From NCBI GenBank assembly GCA_937885015.1, contig CALAAS010000033.1, forward strand, positions 1 through 22,463: 22,463 nucleotides of DNA. The letters are read 5' to 3'. A program made the position numbers and the translations under genes. Below, piece by piece: positions 13,497 to 21,590 of this stretch. The stretch comes from an uncultured Clostridium sp. GTDB taxonomy: Bacteria > Bacillota > Clostridia > Lachnospirales > Lachnospiraceae. Below the pieces are notes generated by a model, which was not told where the DNA came from, made no database searches, and saw nothing but the letters and a program-made list of their open reading frames with translations. Each line of letters opens with the position of its first letter. The stretch's first letter is position 1.

Positions 13497-13550
13497 TAGC
13501 CTCGATGTTTTTTATTGTATGTAATTCTATATATAATTCAGGAGTATCTT

Positions 13551-14441
13551 ATGCAGGCCAATATATTTAAAATAGAGAAAAAAGAGCTGGACGATGGATC
13601 CGGCATGGTTACGCGCATTTATTTTAAAGGGTGTCCTCTACGCTGTGTTTCCTGCAGCAGTCCTCAGTATCAAAACCGCCCCACACAAATTTTATGGGAC
13701 AGCAAGCGCTGCCTCTTCTGCCGCCTCTGCGAGGGAAACTGCCCCAGCAAAAGCCTGCATTTTACAGGAAACAGCCTGCATTTTCAAGCAGATACCTGCG
13801 ATGCATGCCGGATCTGCATCCGCAGCTGCCCATCCCGCGCCCTTCATTTCGTCGGAAAAATGATGGAGCTGGATGAAATTACAGATATGCTCCTTGCAGA
13901 TCAAAATCTTTACGGCGCCGGCGGCGTTTTTCTGACCGGCGGCGATGCCCTCATGCAGCCAGAATTTGCAGCTGCACTTTTAAAAGTGTGCCGGGAGCAT
14001 GGCATTCACACCTGCGTGGATACCACCGGCTTTTCACAGCCGCTTGCGTTCGCCAAAATTCTGGCCCATACAGACCATTTATTTCTAAATATTAAGCACT
14101 ACTCAGAAAAAAAACACGTCCAGTTTACCGGGGTCTCCAACCAGACAATCCTGGAAAACCTGAATTTTGCCATTGCCGCCGGTATTGCCGTAACTGTCCG
14201 CATTACTATTACCCCAGGGCTCAACGATACTTTCTGCGATGCGCAGAAGTTCGCCCAGCTCTTAAAAGAGCATCGCGTAGAACGTGTATTTCTAAGTGTT
14301 TATTCCCAGGAATTTGCCAGAAAATATGAAGACATCTGTCAGTCCGCCCCCCATTTCTGCTCCTCCCTTACCCCCGGGTTTCTGGAAAAATATGCAGATG
14401 TTATCCGCGGCTACGGACTGGATGTTGTGATCGGTGTATAA
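13551..14441 (+). CDS. Glycyl-radical enzyme activating protein (radical SAM)
   Basis: The 296-residue protein has the layout of glycyl-radical enzyme activases. The radical SAM cluster motif is C28-x3-C32-x2-C35 (GCPLRCVSCSSP), followed by two ferredoxin-type 4Fe-4S motifs at residues 54-64 (CLFCRLCEGNCP) and 83-93 (CDACRICIRSCP), then FLTGGDALMQPEF and TCVDTTGF of the SAM-binding barrel. Such enzymes abstract a hydrogen from a conserved glycine of a partner enzyme using S-adenosylmethionine under anoxia. The ATG at 13551 follows CAGGAG by 6 bases. No glycyl radical enzyme is encoded in this window, so the partner is elsewhere. A BCCT transporter follows with its own promoter; a link to choline or another quaternary amine is suggestive only. 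In the common E of such motifs (TGGEP), D-A is found here. Confidence 0.88.
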   Translation: MQANIFKIEKKELDDGSGMVTRIYFKGCPLRCVSCSSPQYQNRPTQILWDSKRCLFCRLCEGNCPSKSLHFTGNSLHFQADTCDACRICIRSCPSRALHFVGKMMELDEITDMLLADQNLYGAGGVFLTGGDALMQPEFAAALLKVCREHGIHTCVDTTGFSQPLAFAKILAHTDHLFLNIKHYSEKKHVQFTGVSNQTILENLNFAIAAGIAVTVRITITPGLNDTFCDAQKFAQLLKEHRVERVFLSVYSQEFARKYEDICQSAPHFCSSLTPGFLEKYADVIRGYGLDVVIGV

Positions 14442-14464
14442 CACAAAAACATCCTCTTTTTGTC

Positions 14465-14493
14465 TTGTATTATCCAGTTCTATGTGATATAAT
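14465..14493 (+). promoter_or_regulatory. Promoter of the BCCT transporter gene
   Basis: TTGTAT, 17 bases and TATAAT with an extended TGA are seen about 55 bases before the start codon, just after the activase stop. Confidence 0.75.
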
Positions 14494-14549
14494 CTGTTCA
14501 ATATTTGATTTTATTTTTTAATTTTGAACACAAGAGTGAGGTATTGATC

Positions 14550-16070
14550 ATGAACGAAAAAGAGCAGCGTCCTCTGCGGGAACAATTGGACTGGATTACC
14601 ACTGGCATTCCTTTTTTTCTTATTTTCTTTCTCTGCGCCAGTTTCATCATCGTACCAGAGCAGTCAAAACAGCTCCTGGACGCCATCCGGACTTTTCTGG
14701 GCGACACCTTCGGCGTCTGGTACCTGGCCGTCGGACTCGGCATTTTTCTGCTTTCCATCTATCTTGCTTTTTCCCGTTACGGCAGCCTCCGCCTGGGCAA
14801 GGCCGAAGAACAGCCAAAATACTCAAATTTCGCCTGGGGTTCCATGATGTTTACATCTGGCCTGGCCGCTGACATCCTGTTTTACTCTCTATGTGAATGG
14901 ATTTTATATGCCCAGGATCCCCATCTGGCTGAGATGGGATCCATCCAGGAATGGTCCGGTACTTATCCGCTTTTCCACTGGGGGCCAATTCCCTGGAGTT
15001 TTTATGTGGTTTTGGCCGTAGCCTTCGGGTTCATGCTTCACGTGCGAGGCTGCCGCAAGCAGAAATATTCCGAAGCCTGTCGGCCGCTTCTCGGGCGAAA
15101 AACCGATGGCCTCCCCGGAAAACTCATTGACCTGACGGCAATTCTGGCTCTGCTGGCCGGGACTGCCACCACCTTCAGCCTGGCAACTCCCCTCATGAGT
15201 CAGATTGCTTCGGATCTTCTTGGCATTGAGAACTCCAAATGGATTACCATTGCCATTCTGGCCGTCACCTGCCTGGTCTATACCGTATCTGTCCTGCGGG
15301 GCATGCACGGTATTATGAAGCTGGCAGCTTCCTGTGTATATTTGTTTTTTGCTCTGCTGGCCTATGTCCTTCTGTTCGGAGGAGAAACCCGCTACATCAT
15401 TGAAACCGGTTTCTCCTCCCTGGGAAATCTGGTACAGAATTTTATCGGACTTTCCACCTTCACAGACCCTCAGCGCACCACCTTTTTTCCCCAGAACTGG
15501 ACTATTTTCTACTGGGCCTACTGGATGGTCTGGTGTGTGGCAGCCCCCTTTTTTATCGGAAATATCTCCCGTGGACGAACCGTCCGCCAGACCATTCTGG
15601 GCGGATACGTCTTCGGCCTGGGCGGAACCTTTGTGAGCTTCATTATTCTGGGAAATTACAGCCTTGGACTTCAGGTATTCGGAAAGCTGGATGTTATGGC
15701 TCTCTATAGCGCTACCGGCGACCTGTATGCCACCATCACCGCCATTGTCCGAACTCTCCCTCTAGCCTCTGTTGTGCTGATCCTTCTGGCGGCTACCATG
15801 GTTGCCTTCTATGCCACCAGCTTTGATGCCATTGCCATTGTAGCCTCTGCTTATTCCTATAAAGAACTGACCAGCGAGGAGGAACCCCACACCGGAGTCA
15901 AGGTATTCTGGTCTCTGATGTTGATTCTGATGCCAATGGCTCTGGTTTTCAGCGACAGTTCCATGGCAAACCTGCAGACGGTTTCCATTATTGCAGCATT
16001 TCCCGTCTCCATCGTGATTTTACTGATTATCGCAGCCTTTTTCAAGGATGCAAAATCACATCTCTCCTGA
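14550..16070 (+). CDS. BCCT family transporter (betaine/carnitine/choline type)
   Basis: The 506-residue membrane protein has about twelve hydrophobic segments and the family signature region NWTIFYWAYWMVW, FFIGNISRGRTVRQTILGGY, equivalent to the segment 8 and amphipathic helix of BCCT carriers. The loop EWILYAQDPHLAEMGSIQEW and FHWGPIPWSFYVV are likewise family-like. BCCT carriers import quaternary ammonium compounds such as glycine betaine, choline or carnitine, coupled to ions or as exchangers. The aromatic box cannot be assigned to a given substrate by eye. The ATG at 14550 follows GAGGT by about 7 bases. The stop is only 3 bases from the stop of the convergent UvrA-like gene, leaving no room for an intergenic terminator. 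Confidence 0.9.
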   Translation: MNEKEQRPLREQLDWITTGIPFFLIFFLCASFIIVPEQSKQLLDAIRTFLGDTFGVWYLAVGLGIFLLSIYLAFSRYGSLRLGKAEEQPKYSNFAWGSMMFTSGLAADILFYSLCEWILYAQDPHLAEMGSIQEWSGTYPLFHWGPIPWSFYVVLAVAFGFMLHVRGCRKQKYSEACRPLLGRKTDGLPGKLIDLTAILALLAGTATTFSLATPLMSQIASDLLGIENSKWITIAILAVTCLVYTVSVLRGMHGIMKLAASCVYLFFALLAYVLLFGGETRYIIETGFSSLGNLVQNFIGLSTFTDPQRTTFFPQNWTIFYWAYWMVWCVAAPFFIGNISRGRTVRQTILGGYVFGLGGTFVSFIILGNYSLGLQVFGKLDVMALYSATGDLYATITAIVRTLPLASVVLILLAATMVAFYATSFDAIAIVASAYSYKELTSEEEPHTGVKVFWSLMLILMPMALVFSDSSMANLQTVSIIAAFPVSIVILLIIAAFFKDAKSHLS

Positions 16071-16073
16071 CTC

Positions 16074-18326
16074 TTACAAGCTTTCCTTCAGATAATCCTT
16101 GGTCACACTCCGTTCGGCGTCCATAAGGCCGGACGGAGTTCCTGCATAGAGGATCTCTCCGCCGGACATACCGCCGCCAGGCCCCAGCTCAATCACATAA
16201 TCTGCATCTTTCAGCACATCCAGACTATGTTCGATAATAAACATGGTATTTCCCTGATCCGTCATCCGGTTAAACAGTTTCATCAGCCTTCGGATATCAT
16301 CCAGATGCAGTCCGTCCGTGGGCTCATCCAAAATGAAAATCTGTCCCCGCTCGTCCAGCTTGCTGGCCAGTTTGACCCTCTGCAGCTCGCCTCCGGACAG
16401 CGTTGTCATAGACTGATTCAGATGCAGATAACCTAGGCCCACCTGGATCAGTGTGTCCAGTTTTTTCACAAAATCTTCGCCCTTAAAGAAAGTAACCGCC
16501 TGCCGTACCGTCATATCCATGACTTCTGCAATATTTTTTCCTTTATAGAGATATTCCAGCACTTCACCGGAATACCTGGTTCCATGGCAGACCTCGCAGA
16601 CTGTCTCAATGGAATCCATATAGGCCATATCGGAAACGATCACACCCTTTCCCTGACAGGCTGGGCAGCCTCCCTTGGAGTTAAAGCTGAAAAAGGCCTG
16701 GCTTACCTTATTGGCCTTTGCGAACAGGCTGCGAATCGCATCGGCAATTTCCAGATAGGTCGCCGGTGTGGAACGGGTATTGATACCAATATCCTTCTGG
16801 CGTATGGAAATGACCTCTCCTGGATACTGATCCCGGAAGTATTCCATAAGAGAACTCTTACCGGATCCAGCCACGCCGGCAATGACCGTCATGACCCCCA
16901 AAGGCAGATCCACCGTCACATCCTTTAAATTATGGAGATTTGCATGCTCAACCCGGTACCACCCCGTCGGCTTTCTGTATCCGGTTTTCATCGGCATTCT
17001 GGCCCGCAGCATACGCCCCGTTACCGTATCCGCTTTTAAAAGACCCTCGTAAGAACCCTGATACATAATTTCGCCGCCATGAATCCCGGCTTCCGGTCCC
17101 ATATCTACGATATGATCCGCCAGGCTGATAACCTCCCGGTGGTGCTCTACGATCAGCACGGTATTTCCATGCTCCTTCAGCTTGATCAGCGAATTTTTCA
17201 GATTCTGGATATCTTTGGAATGCAGTCCCACGCTGGGTTCATCCAATACATACATCATATCCGTCAGAGGCGAATTGATATACCGGGCAATTTTGATTCT
17301 CTGGGCCTCTCCTCCGGACAGTGTGTCGGTTCCCCGGCTAAGGGACAGGTATCCCAGTCCGATTTCATTCAGGGCATTCAGCCGCTTTAAAATCTCAGTT
17401 TTAATATCCCGGGCCAGTGGGTCATCAATGGCCCGGATAAACTCGGCCGCCTCGGGAATAGGCATATCCGATACCTCGCAGATATTTTTTCCATTGATCC
17501 GGCAGCTGCGGATTTTCTCATTGAGCCGGGCCCCTTTACAGTCCGGGCATGTGAAGGTACTTACAATTCGGTCCAGCTCCTTTTTGTGTAGCTGGCCTTC
17601 CTTGGAGGTAATGATACTTCGGTACATCCGCGGGTAAATTCCCTCATATTTGGCAGATTTCGGCCAGTTGGCCGGCGGATTCTTCAGGCGTATCTGAGGC
17701 GAATAGAGAAACAGATCCATTTCTTCCTTGGAATAATCCCGAATTTTTTTGTTCAAATCAAAAAGGCCGCTGTAGGCATACCGTTTCCATCTCCAGGCGC
17801 CGGTGGTAAAAGCGGGCCACTGAATAACTCCCTCATCATTCAGGCATTTATCAAAGTCCACCAGTTTATGGATATCCAGCTCCGTCACGACGCCAAGTCC
17901 CTCGCATCGCTCACACTTTCCGCTGGGGTGATTAAAGGAAAAGCTGTCGGAATAGCCGACGAAGGGTTTTCCGACTCTGGAAAATAAAAGGCGCAGCAGC
18001 GCATAGATATCCGTATACGTGCCCACTGTGGAACGGGAATTGGCCATCGGCTTTTTCTGGTCAATCACAATCGTAACCGGCAGGTTTTCCATTCGCTCCA
18101 CCTCCGGGCGTCCATATTTCGGTAAAAACTGCTGCACAAAGCTGGGAAATGTCACATTCAGCTCCCGTCTGGACTCCGCAGCGATGGTATCCAGACAAAG
18201 CGAGGACTTTCCAGAACCGGACACGCCCGTAAATACCGTAATCTTTTTCTTCGGTATTTTCAAAGACACATGCTTCAGATTGTTTTCACTGGCATTCACA
18301 ATATGAATAAATTCCTGATTTTCCAC
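16074..18326 (-). CDS. UvrA-like ABC ATPase, short form
   Basis: This 750-residue protein has the duplicated ABC architecture of UvrA: first Walker A GVSGSGKS at residues 34-41, zinc-binding CERCEGLG and CPDCKGARL, signature LSGGEAQRIKIA and Walker B YVLDEPSVGLH; second Walker A GVAGSGKSSLMEYF, CPACQGKG and CEVCHGTRYS, LSGGELQRVKLA and FILDEPTDGLH. It is about 200 residues shorter than housekeeping UvrA, like the UvrA paralogues linked to drug tolerance (DrrC-like), which lack part of the UvrB- and damage-binding insertions. The GTG at 18326 was chosen because AGGAGGAG precedes it; the frame is open further upstream, but only by running back over the terminator hairpin into tetR. A TetR gene precedes it and probably controls it. 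A role in resistance to DNA-binding compounds is inference. Confidence 0.88.
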   Translation of the reverse strand: MENQEFIHIVNASENNLKHVSLKIPKKKITVFTGVSGSGKSSLCLDTIAAESRRELNVTFPSFVQQFLPKYGRPEVERMENLPVTIVIDQKKPMANSRSTVGTYTDIYALLRLLFSRVGKPFVGYSDSFSFNHPSGKCERCEGLGVVTELDIHKLVDFDKCLNDEGVIQWPAFTTGAWRWKRYAYSGLFDLNKKIRDYSKEEMDLFLYSPQIRLKNPPANWPKSAKYEGIYPRMYRSIITSKEGQLHKKELDRIVSTFTCPDCKGARLNEKIRSCRINGKNICEVSDMPIPEAAEFIRAIDDPLARDIKTEILKRLNALNEIGLGYLSLSRGTDTLSGGEAQRIKIARYINSPLTDMMYVLDEPSVGLHSKDIQNLKNSLIKLKEHGNTVLIVEHHREVISLADHIVDMGPEAGIHGGEIMYQGSYEGLLKADTVTGRMLRARMPMKTGYRKPTGWYRVEHANLHNLKDVTVDLPLGVMTVIAGVAGSGKSSLMEYFRDQYPGEVISIRQKDIGINTRSTPATYLEIADAIRSLFAKANKVSQAFFSFNSKGGCPACQGKGVIVSDMAYMDSIETVCEVCHGTRYSGEVLEYLYKGKNIAEVMDMTVRQAVTFFKGEDFVKKLDTLIQVGLGYLHLNQSMTTLSGGELQRVKLASKLDERGQIFILDEPTDGLHLDDIRRLMKLFNRMTDQGNTMFIIEHSLDVLKDADYVIELGPGGGMSGGEILYAGTPSGLMDAERSVTKDYLKESL

Positions 18327-18348
18327 TTTTTTCTCCTCCTGAAACGAT

Positions 18349-18373
18349 AAAAACGGGACGCTTTCGCGTCCCG
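18349..18373 (-). terminator. Terminator-like hairpin between tetR and the UvrA-like gene
   Basis: On the minus strand CGGGACGC-GAAA-GCGTCCCG makes a perfect 8-bp GC-rich stem with a GAAA tetraloop followed by T5. It lies just after the tetR stop and only 22 bases before the UvrA-like start, in a space with no room for another promoter. Confidence 0.85.
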
Positions 18374-18390
18374 CTTTTCTACGTCTAAAA

Positions 18391-18987
18391 TTACTCCTGC
18401 TCGGACGGCTGCGTACGCACACCACCGAAAATCAGCGGCATCGTTTTACGCGTATACTCGCCCAGTTCGTAGTCTCCGTCGGATATACAGTAATCATAGA
18501 TAATCGCCCGCTCACACAGCGTATAAAGGCGCGCAATTTCATAATAAGGCATGCTGCGCGTGATCTGACCGCGCCGCTGTCCTTCATCCACCAGCTGATT
18601 AACCATCCTATAGTAATAACGATTCTGATTTAAGAGATGTTTGTCCCCTTTCGTTACCACCTGAGACGAATAGAGTGATGCCAGAAGTCCCACCGGGATC
18701 TCCTGATCAATCAGATCATGGACACTGTAACACAGCGTCAGAAGTTTATCAAAACTGTTCATCTCCGGATCCAGCGTCTGCATCACTTCTTCATATTTGG
18801 CATCAAAAATTTCCGGAAGAGCCGCCAGAAGTTCATCTTTTCCGCTGTAATAGTGGTAAAAACTCCCCTTTGACGTCCCGGAATGCAGAATGATTTCATC
18901 TATTGTCGTCTCATCGTATCCTTTTTCGTGAAACAGATTCCACGCAACACGGGCAATTTTTGCTTTCGTGTTATTACCCTTGGCCAT
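18391..18987 (-). CDS. TetR/AcrR family transcriptional regulator upstream of the UvrA-like gene
   Basis: The 198-residue protein has a clear TetR N-terminal domain (KAKIARVAWNLFHEKGYDET, then IILHSGTSKGSFYHYYSGKD, residues about 8-52) and a helical ligand-binding C-terminal half of no recognised specificity. AGGAG precedes the ATG by 7 bases. It is followed on the same strand by a hairpin terminator and the UvrA-like gene, and preceded by a short inverted repeat that overlaps its putative -10 box, so autorepression is likely. It is unrelated in sequence to the other TetR in the window beyond the DNA-binding domain. Confidence 0.9.
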   Translation of the reverse strand: MAKGNNTKAKIARVAWNLFHEKGYDETTIDEIILHSGTSKGSFYHYYSGKDELLAALPEIFDAKYEEVMQTLDPEMNSFDKLLTLCYSVHDLIDQEIPVGLLASLYSSQVVTKGDKHLLNQNRYYYRMVNQLVDEGQRRGQITRSMPYYEIARLYTLCERAIIYDYCISDGDYELGEYTRKTMPLIFGGVRTQPSEQE

Positions 18988-19004
18988 TTATATACTCCTC
19001 ACAT

Positions 19005-19044
19005 TACTTTCGTCAAAGTAGTCCATCGTTCATTCTATCATCAA
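19005..19044 (-). promoter_or_regulatory. Putative tetR promoter and operator
   Basis: TTGATG, 18 bases and TACTTT (19044 to 19015) may be the promoter. TACTTT-CGTC-AAAGTA (19005-19020) is an inverted repeat that includes the -10 box, a typical site for autorepression. The -10 box is poor, so confidence is limited. Confidence 0.4.
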
Positions 19045-19100
19045 TTCCCGTGGAAGTAAAGACCAGGATCTTTTTCTTTTTTCCTGAACTGCTGAATTTT

Positions 19101-19589
19101 TTATGTTCGGGCACATTCTCCAGTTCTTCCCAGCAGAATTTCCAACCCGTGATTTAATTCCGGCAAAATATATTCCAGACACTCCCGCACAGCCTTGGGA
19201 CTGCCGGGCATATTCACAATCAACGTGGATTTCCGGATTCCGCTGGCCGCCCGGGTCAGCATAGCCCGCTTCGTAAACTGCATACTGTATGCCCGCATAG
19301 CCTCCGGAATTCCCGGAACCAGGCGCTCTGCCACCGCCATTGTGGCCTCCGGCATCACATCTCTTGGAGAAAAACCAGTGCCCCCCGTAGTCAGAATCAG
19401 ATCTGCCTTTCCCTGATCGCAGATTTCTGCCATTGCCGTCTCCAGCTTTTCCCGGTCATCCGGCAGGATCCTCTTTAAAACCACCTCGTATCCGGCAGCC
19501 GTTACCAGCTCTTCAATGACCGGGCCGCTTAAATCTTCCCGTTCTCCCGCAAAGCCGGAATCACTGGAAGTCAAAATGGCTACTCTCAT
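19101..19589 (-). CDS. MogA/MoaB-type molybdopterin adenylyltransferase family protein
   Basis: The 162-residue protein belongs to the MogA/MoaB family, which adenylylates molybdopterin with ATP before molybdenum insertion. Visible motifs are ILTTGGTGFSPRDVMPEAT (the molybdopterin-binding T-T-G-G-T-G loop and acidic pair) and IVNMPGSPKAVRECLEYILP. Its ATG overlaps the stop of the MOSC gene in an ATGA, so translation is coupled. It is the last gene of the moaC-moaA-MOSC-mog run. Whether it is the MogA or MoaB subtype cannot be decided by eye. The partner MoeA, which inserts molybdenum, is not in the window. Confidence 0.9.
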   Translation of the reverse strand: MRVAILTSSDSGFAGEREDLSGPVIEELVTAAGYEVVLKRILPDDREKLETAMAEICDQGKADLILTTGGTGFSPRDVMPEATMAVAERLVPGIPEAMRAYSMQFTKRAMLTRAASGIRKSTLIVNMPGSPKAVRECLEYILPELNHGLEILLGRTGECART

Positions 19590-20026
19590 TTATCTTCCTC
19601 CATGATCTCCAGCATATCGCCCTCTTTGATGGTCCCACCATGGAGAACTCTGGTAAATACGCCTTCATGAGGCATGATGCACTCGCCCATGGCCTGGAAA
19701 ATCGCGCAACCCTGATGGCACTCTTTTCCGATCTGGGTCAGCTCCAGCACCACGTCGTTGCATTTAAACTTCGTTCCAATGGGCAGTGTCCGGAAATCAA
19801 TCCCTTCCACCACCAGGTTTTCACCGAAAGCACCGTCTTCCACCACAGCTCCCCGGGCCCGGAATGCCTCGATCTTCTCATGGGACAACAGGCTGACCTG
19901 GCGGTGCCATTTCCCTGCATGGGCGTCTCCCTCGATGCCAAAATCATCAATCAAATGCACCTCGTGCACATTTTTCTTCTGAATTCCTTTTACACTGCTT
20001 GTGCAGGTTGCAATTACTCTTCCCAT
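19586..20026 (-). CDS. MOSC domain protein
   Basis: The 146-residue protein is a stand-alone MOSC domain, the C-terminal domain of Moco sulfurases. Features are DDFGIEGDAHAGKWHRQVSL, GAFGENLVVEGIDF, LPIGTKF and IGKECHQGCAIFQ, with the conserved Cys expected to bind Moco or carry sulfur, then GTIKEGDMLEI. Stand-alone MOSC proteins fused or linked to mog genes are thought to handle or modify Moco, for instance sulfuration for xanthine dehydrogenase-type enzymes; the reaction here is inferred. The ATG at 20026 is preferred because AGAGGA lies 7 bases before it; the ATG at 20041 has its Shine-Dalgarno directly abutting. It begins 11 bases after the moaA stop. Confidence 0.88.
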   Translation of the reverse strand: MGRVIATCTSSVKGIQKKNVHEVHLIDDFGIEGDAHAGKWHRQVSLLSHEKIEAFRARGAVVEDGAFGENLVVEGIDFRTLPIGTKFKCNDVVLELTQIGKECHQGCAIFQAMGECIMPHEGVFTRVLHGGTIKEGDMLEIMEEDK

Positions 20027-20037
20027 TTTTCTTCCTC

Positions 20038-21018
20038 TCATCCTCCGATCTGAGACATGGTACGCTGCTCCCGCTCATCCATATTCAAGGAGCCTCCAAA
20101 ATTATGTCCCAGAGGTTTTTGTTCCAATGCTGAGCGGATTGCCCGCTCCAATTCCTCATCGCTACCGCCGGAGCGAAGCAGCGGTTTTAACTCCACGCCG
20201 CAGTCATACTGCAGACAGGTCTTTAAAAAGCCTTCCGCCGTCAGCCGGATCCGGTTGCATTCACTGCAAAATTTATGGCTGACAGCGCTGATAAAGCCGA
20301 TCCTCCCCTGAAAACCATCCACTGCAAAATAATGGCACGGCCCGTTTCCCGGCACGTCATTACAGGGAGTAAAAGTTCCCAGTTCTTCTTCCAGCTGCTG
20401 CCGCAGCTCGTCCTCCTGGACAAAGGGGAACTGGCTCCCCATTCCAATTGGCATCATCTCGATAAAACGAACGTGTACCTTCCGGTCCTTTGCCAGACGC
20501 GCAATGTCCACCAGCTGCTGTTTCTCCGCCCCCATAACCGGGACGCAGTTGATTTTCAGCGGCACACGGCCCTTCTTCAGGGCTGCGTCAATGCCCCGAC
20601 GTACCCGGACCGCCTCATCTCTCCGCGCAATCTGCCGGTATACCTCCGGATCCAGGGTATCCAGACTGACCGTAATGGCGTCAATCCCCGCATCCACCAG
20701 ATCGTCGTACATCTCCTCCAGAAGAACACCGTTGGTCGTGATGGTTACATTATCAATCCCCTGGATTTTTTTCAGCTCCCGGATTAGTTCCGTAATCCGC
20801 CTGCGCACCAGCGGTTCTCCGCCAGTCAGTTTTATCTTGTGGATCCCGTTGGCCGCCATGATCCGGCAGATCCTCAAAATCTCCTGAAAACGCAGAATCT
20901 CCTGATGCGGAATACTTTCGATTCCTTCTTCCGGCATACAGTAAACACACCGGAGGTTGCAGCGGTCTGTCACGGAAATCCGGATGTAATCTATATTTCT
21001 TCCAAATCCGTCAATCAT
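20038..21018 (-). CDS. moaA: GTP 3',8-cyclase MoaA
   Basis: The 326-residue radical SAM enzyme converts GTP to 3',8-cyclo-7,8-dihydro-GTP, the first step of molybdenum cofactor synthesis. The N-terminal cluster is C20-x3-C24-x2-C27 (DRCNLRCVYCMPEEG) and the SAM motif is IKLTGGEPLVRR. The second 4Fe-4S site, which binds GTP, is FCSECNRIRLTAEGFLKTC, and the protein ends in the Gly-Gly dipeptide needed for catalysis in known MoaA. The length is normal. The start overlaps the moaC stop in an ATGA. Confidence 0.95.
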   Translation of the reverse strand: MIDGFGRNIDYIRISVTDRCNLRCVYCMPEEGIESIPHQEILRFQEILRICRIMAANGIHKIKLTGGEPLVRRRITELIRELKKIQGIDNVTITTNGVLLEEMYDDLVDAGIDAITVSLDTLDPEVYRQIARRDEAVRVRRGIDAALKKGRVPLKINCVPVMGAEKQQLVDIARLAKDRKVHVRFIEMMPIGMGSQFPFVQEDELRQQLEEELGTFTPCNDVPGNGPCHYFAVDGFQGRIGFISAVSHKFCSECNRIRLTAEGFLKTCLQYDCGVELKPLLRSGGSDEELERAIRSALEQKPLGHNFGGSLNMDEREQRTMSQIGG

Positions 21019-21491
21019 CTCACAAAATCTCCGCTCTTTCCGCCTGATTTCGTCTCCAGATGAATCTCATTCATCTCCATCCGCTTATCAATTGCCTTGC
21101 ACATGTCGTAGATCGTCAGGAGAGCCACACTGACACCAGTCAGCGCCTCCATCTCCACGCCGGTCTTTCCTTCCACCCGTGCTGTACAGATCGCTTTAAT
21201 CTCCAGCTGCTCCGGATTCACTTCAAAATCAATGGCACACTTAGTAATGAGCAGCGTATGGCACATGGGAATCAGAGATGGCGTCTGTTTCACTGCCATG
21301 ATCCCGGCCACCCGGGCTACCCCCAGAACATCCCCTTTGGCAACCGTTCCGGCCAGCACGGCTTCCATTACTTTTTCATTTACCCGAATTTTCCCGGAAG
21401 CCACTGCCGTCCGACTGGTAATGTTCTTTTCTGATACATCCACCATAACTGCATTTCCTTCCGCGTCAAAATGGGTCAGTTTTTCTTCCAT
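21015..21491 (-). CDS. moaC: Cyclic pyranopterin monophosphate synthase MoaC
   Basis: The 158-residue enzyme rearranges the MoaA product to cyclic pyranopterin monophosphate. Family features are LTHFDAEGNAVMVDVSEKN at the N terminus, SLIPMCHTLLITKCAIDFEV with the catalytic histidine, GKTGVEMEALTGVSVALLTI and YDMCKAIDKRM near the C terminus. The ATG at 21491 has AGGA 8 bases upstream and begins at the usual family start, whereas the ATG at 21506 has its purine tract too close. The gene overlaps moaA by 4 bases. It may start the moaC-moaA-MOSC-mog transcript. Confidence 0.95.
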   Translation of the reverse strand: MEEKLTHFDAEGNAVMVDVSEKNITSRTAVASGKIRVNEKVMEAVLAGTVAKGDVLGVARVAGIMAVKQTPSLIPMCHTLLITKCAIDFEVNPEQLEIKAICTARVEGKTGVEMEALTGVSVALLTIYDMCKAIDKRMEMNEIHLETKSGGKSGDFVR

Positions 21492-21524
21492 AAACCCAGT
21501 CCTCATTTCCTGATATTTTCCTGT

Positions 21525-21558
21525 ATATGAAAAATCACCTTATGTTTTTCATATTATA
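21525..21558 (-). promoter_or_regulatory. Putative moaC promoter element and inverted repeat
   Basis: On the minus strand a TATAAT (21558 to 21553) lies upstream of moaC, but no good -35 box stands at 16-18 bases. Overlapping it, ATATGAAAAA (21525-21534) and TTTTTCATAT (21545-21554) form a 10-bp inverted repeat with a 10-base gap. It could be an operator or a 5' leader hairpin. Confidence 0.4.
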
Positions 21559-21590
21559 ACGCTTTTCTCCAAAAAAGTCATCACCTTTTA

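Noticed and set aside
21507..21590. A Moco riboswitch upstream of moaC
   Set aside because: The gap is only about 85-100 bases and shows just one simple AT-rich hairpin, not the large multi-stem structure of that riboswitch.
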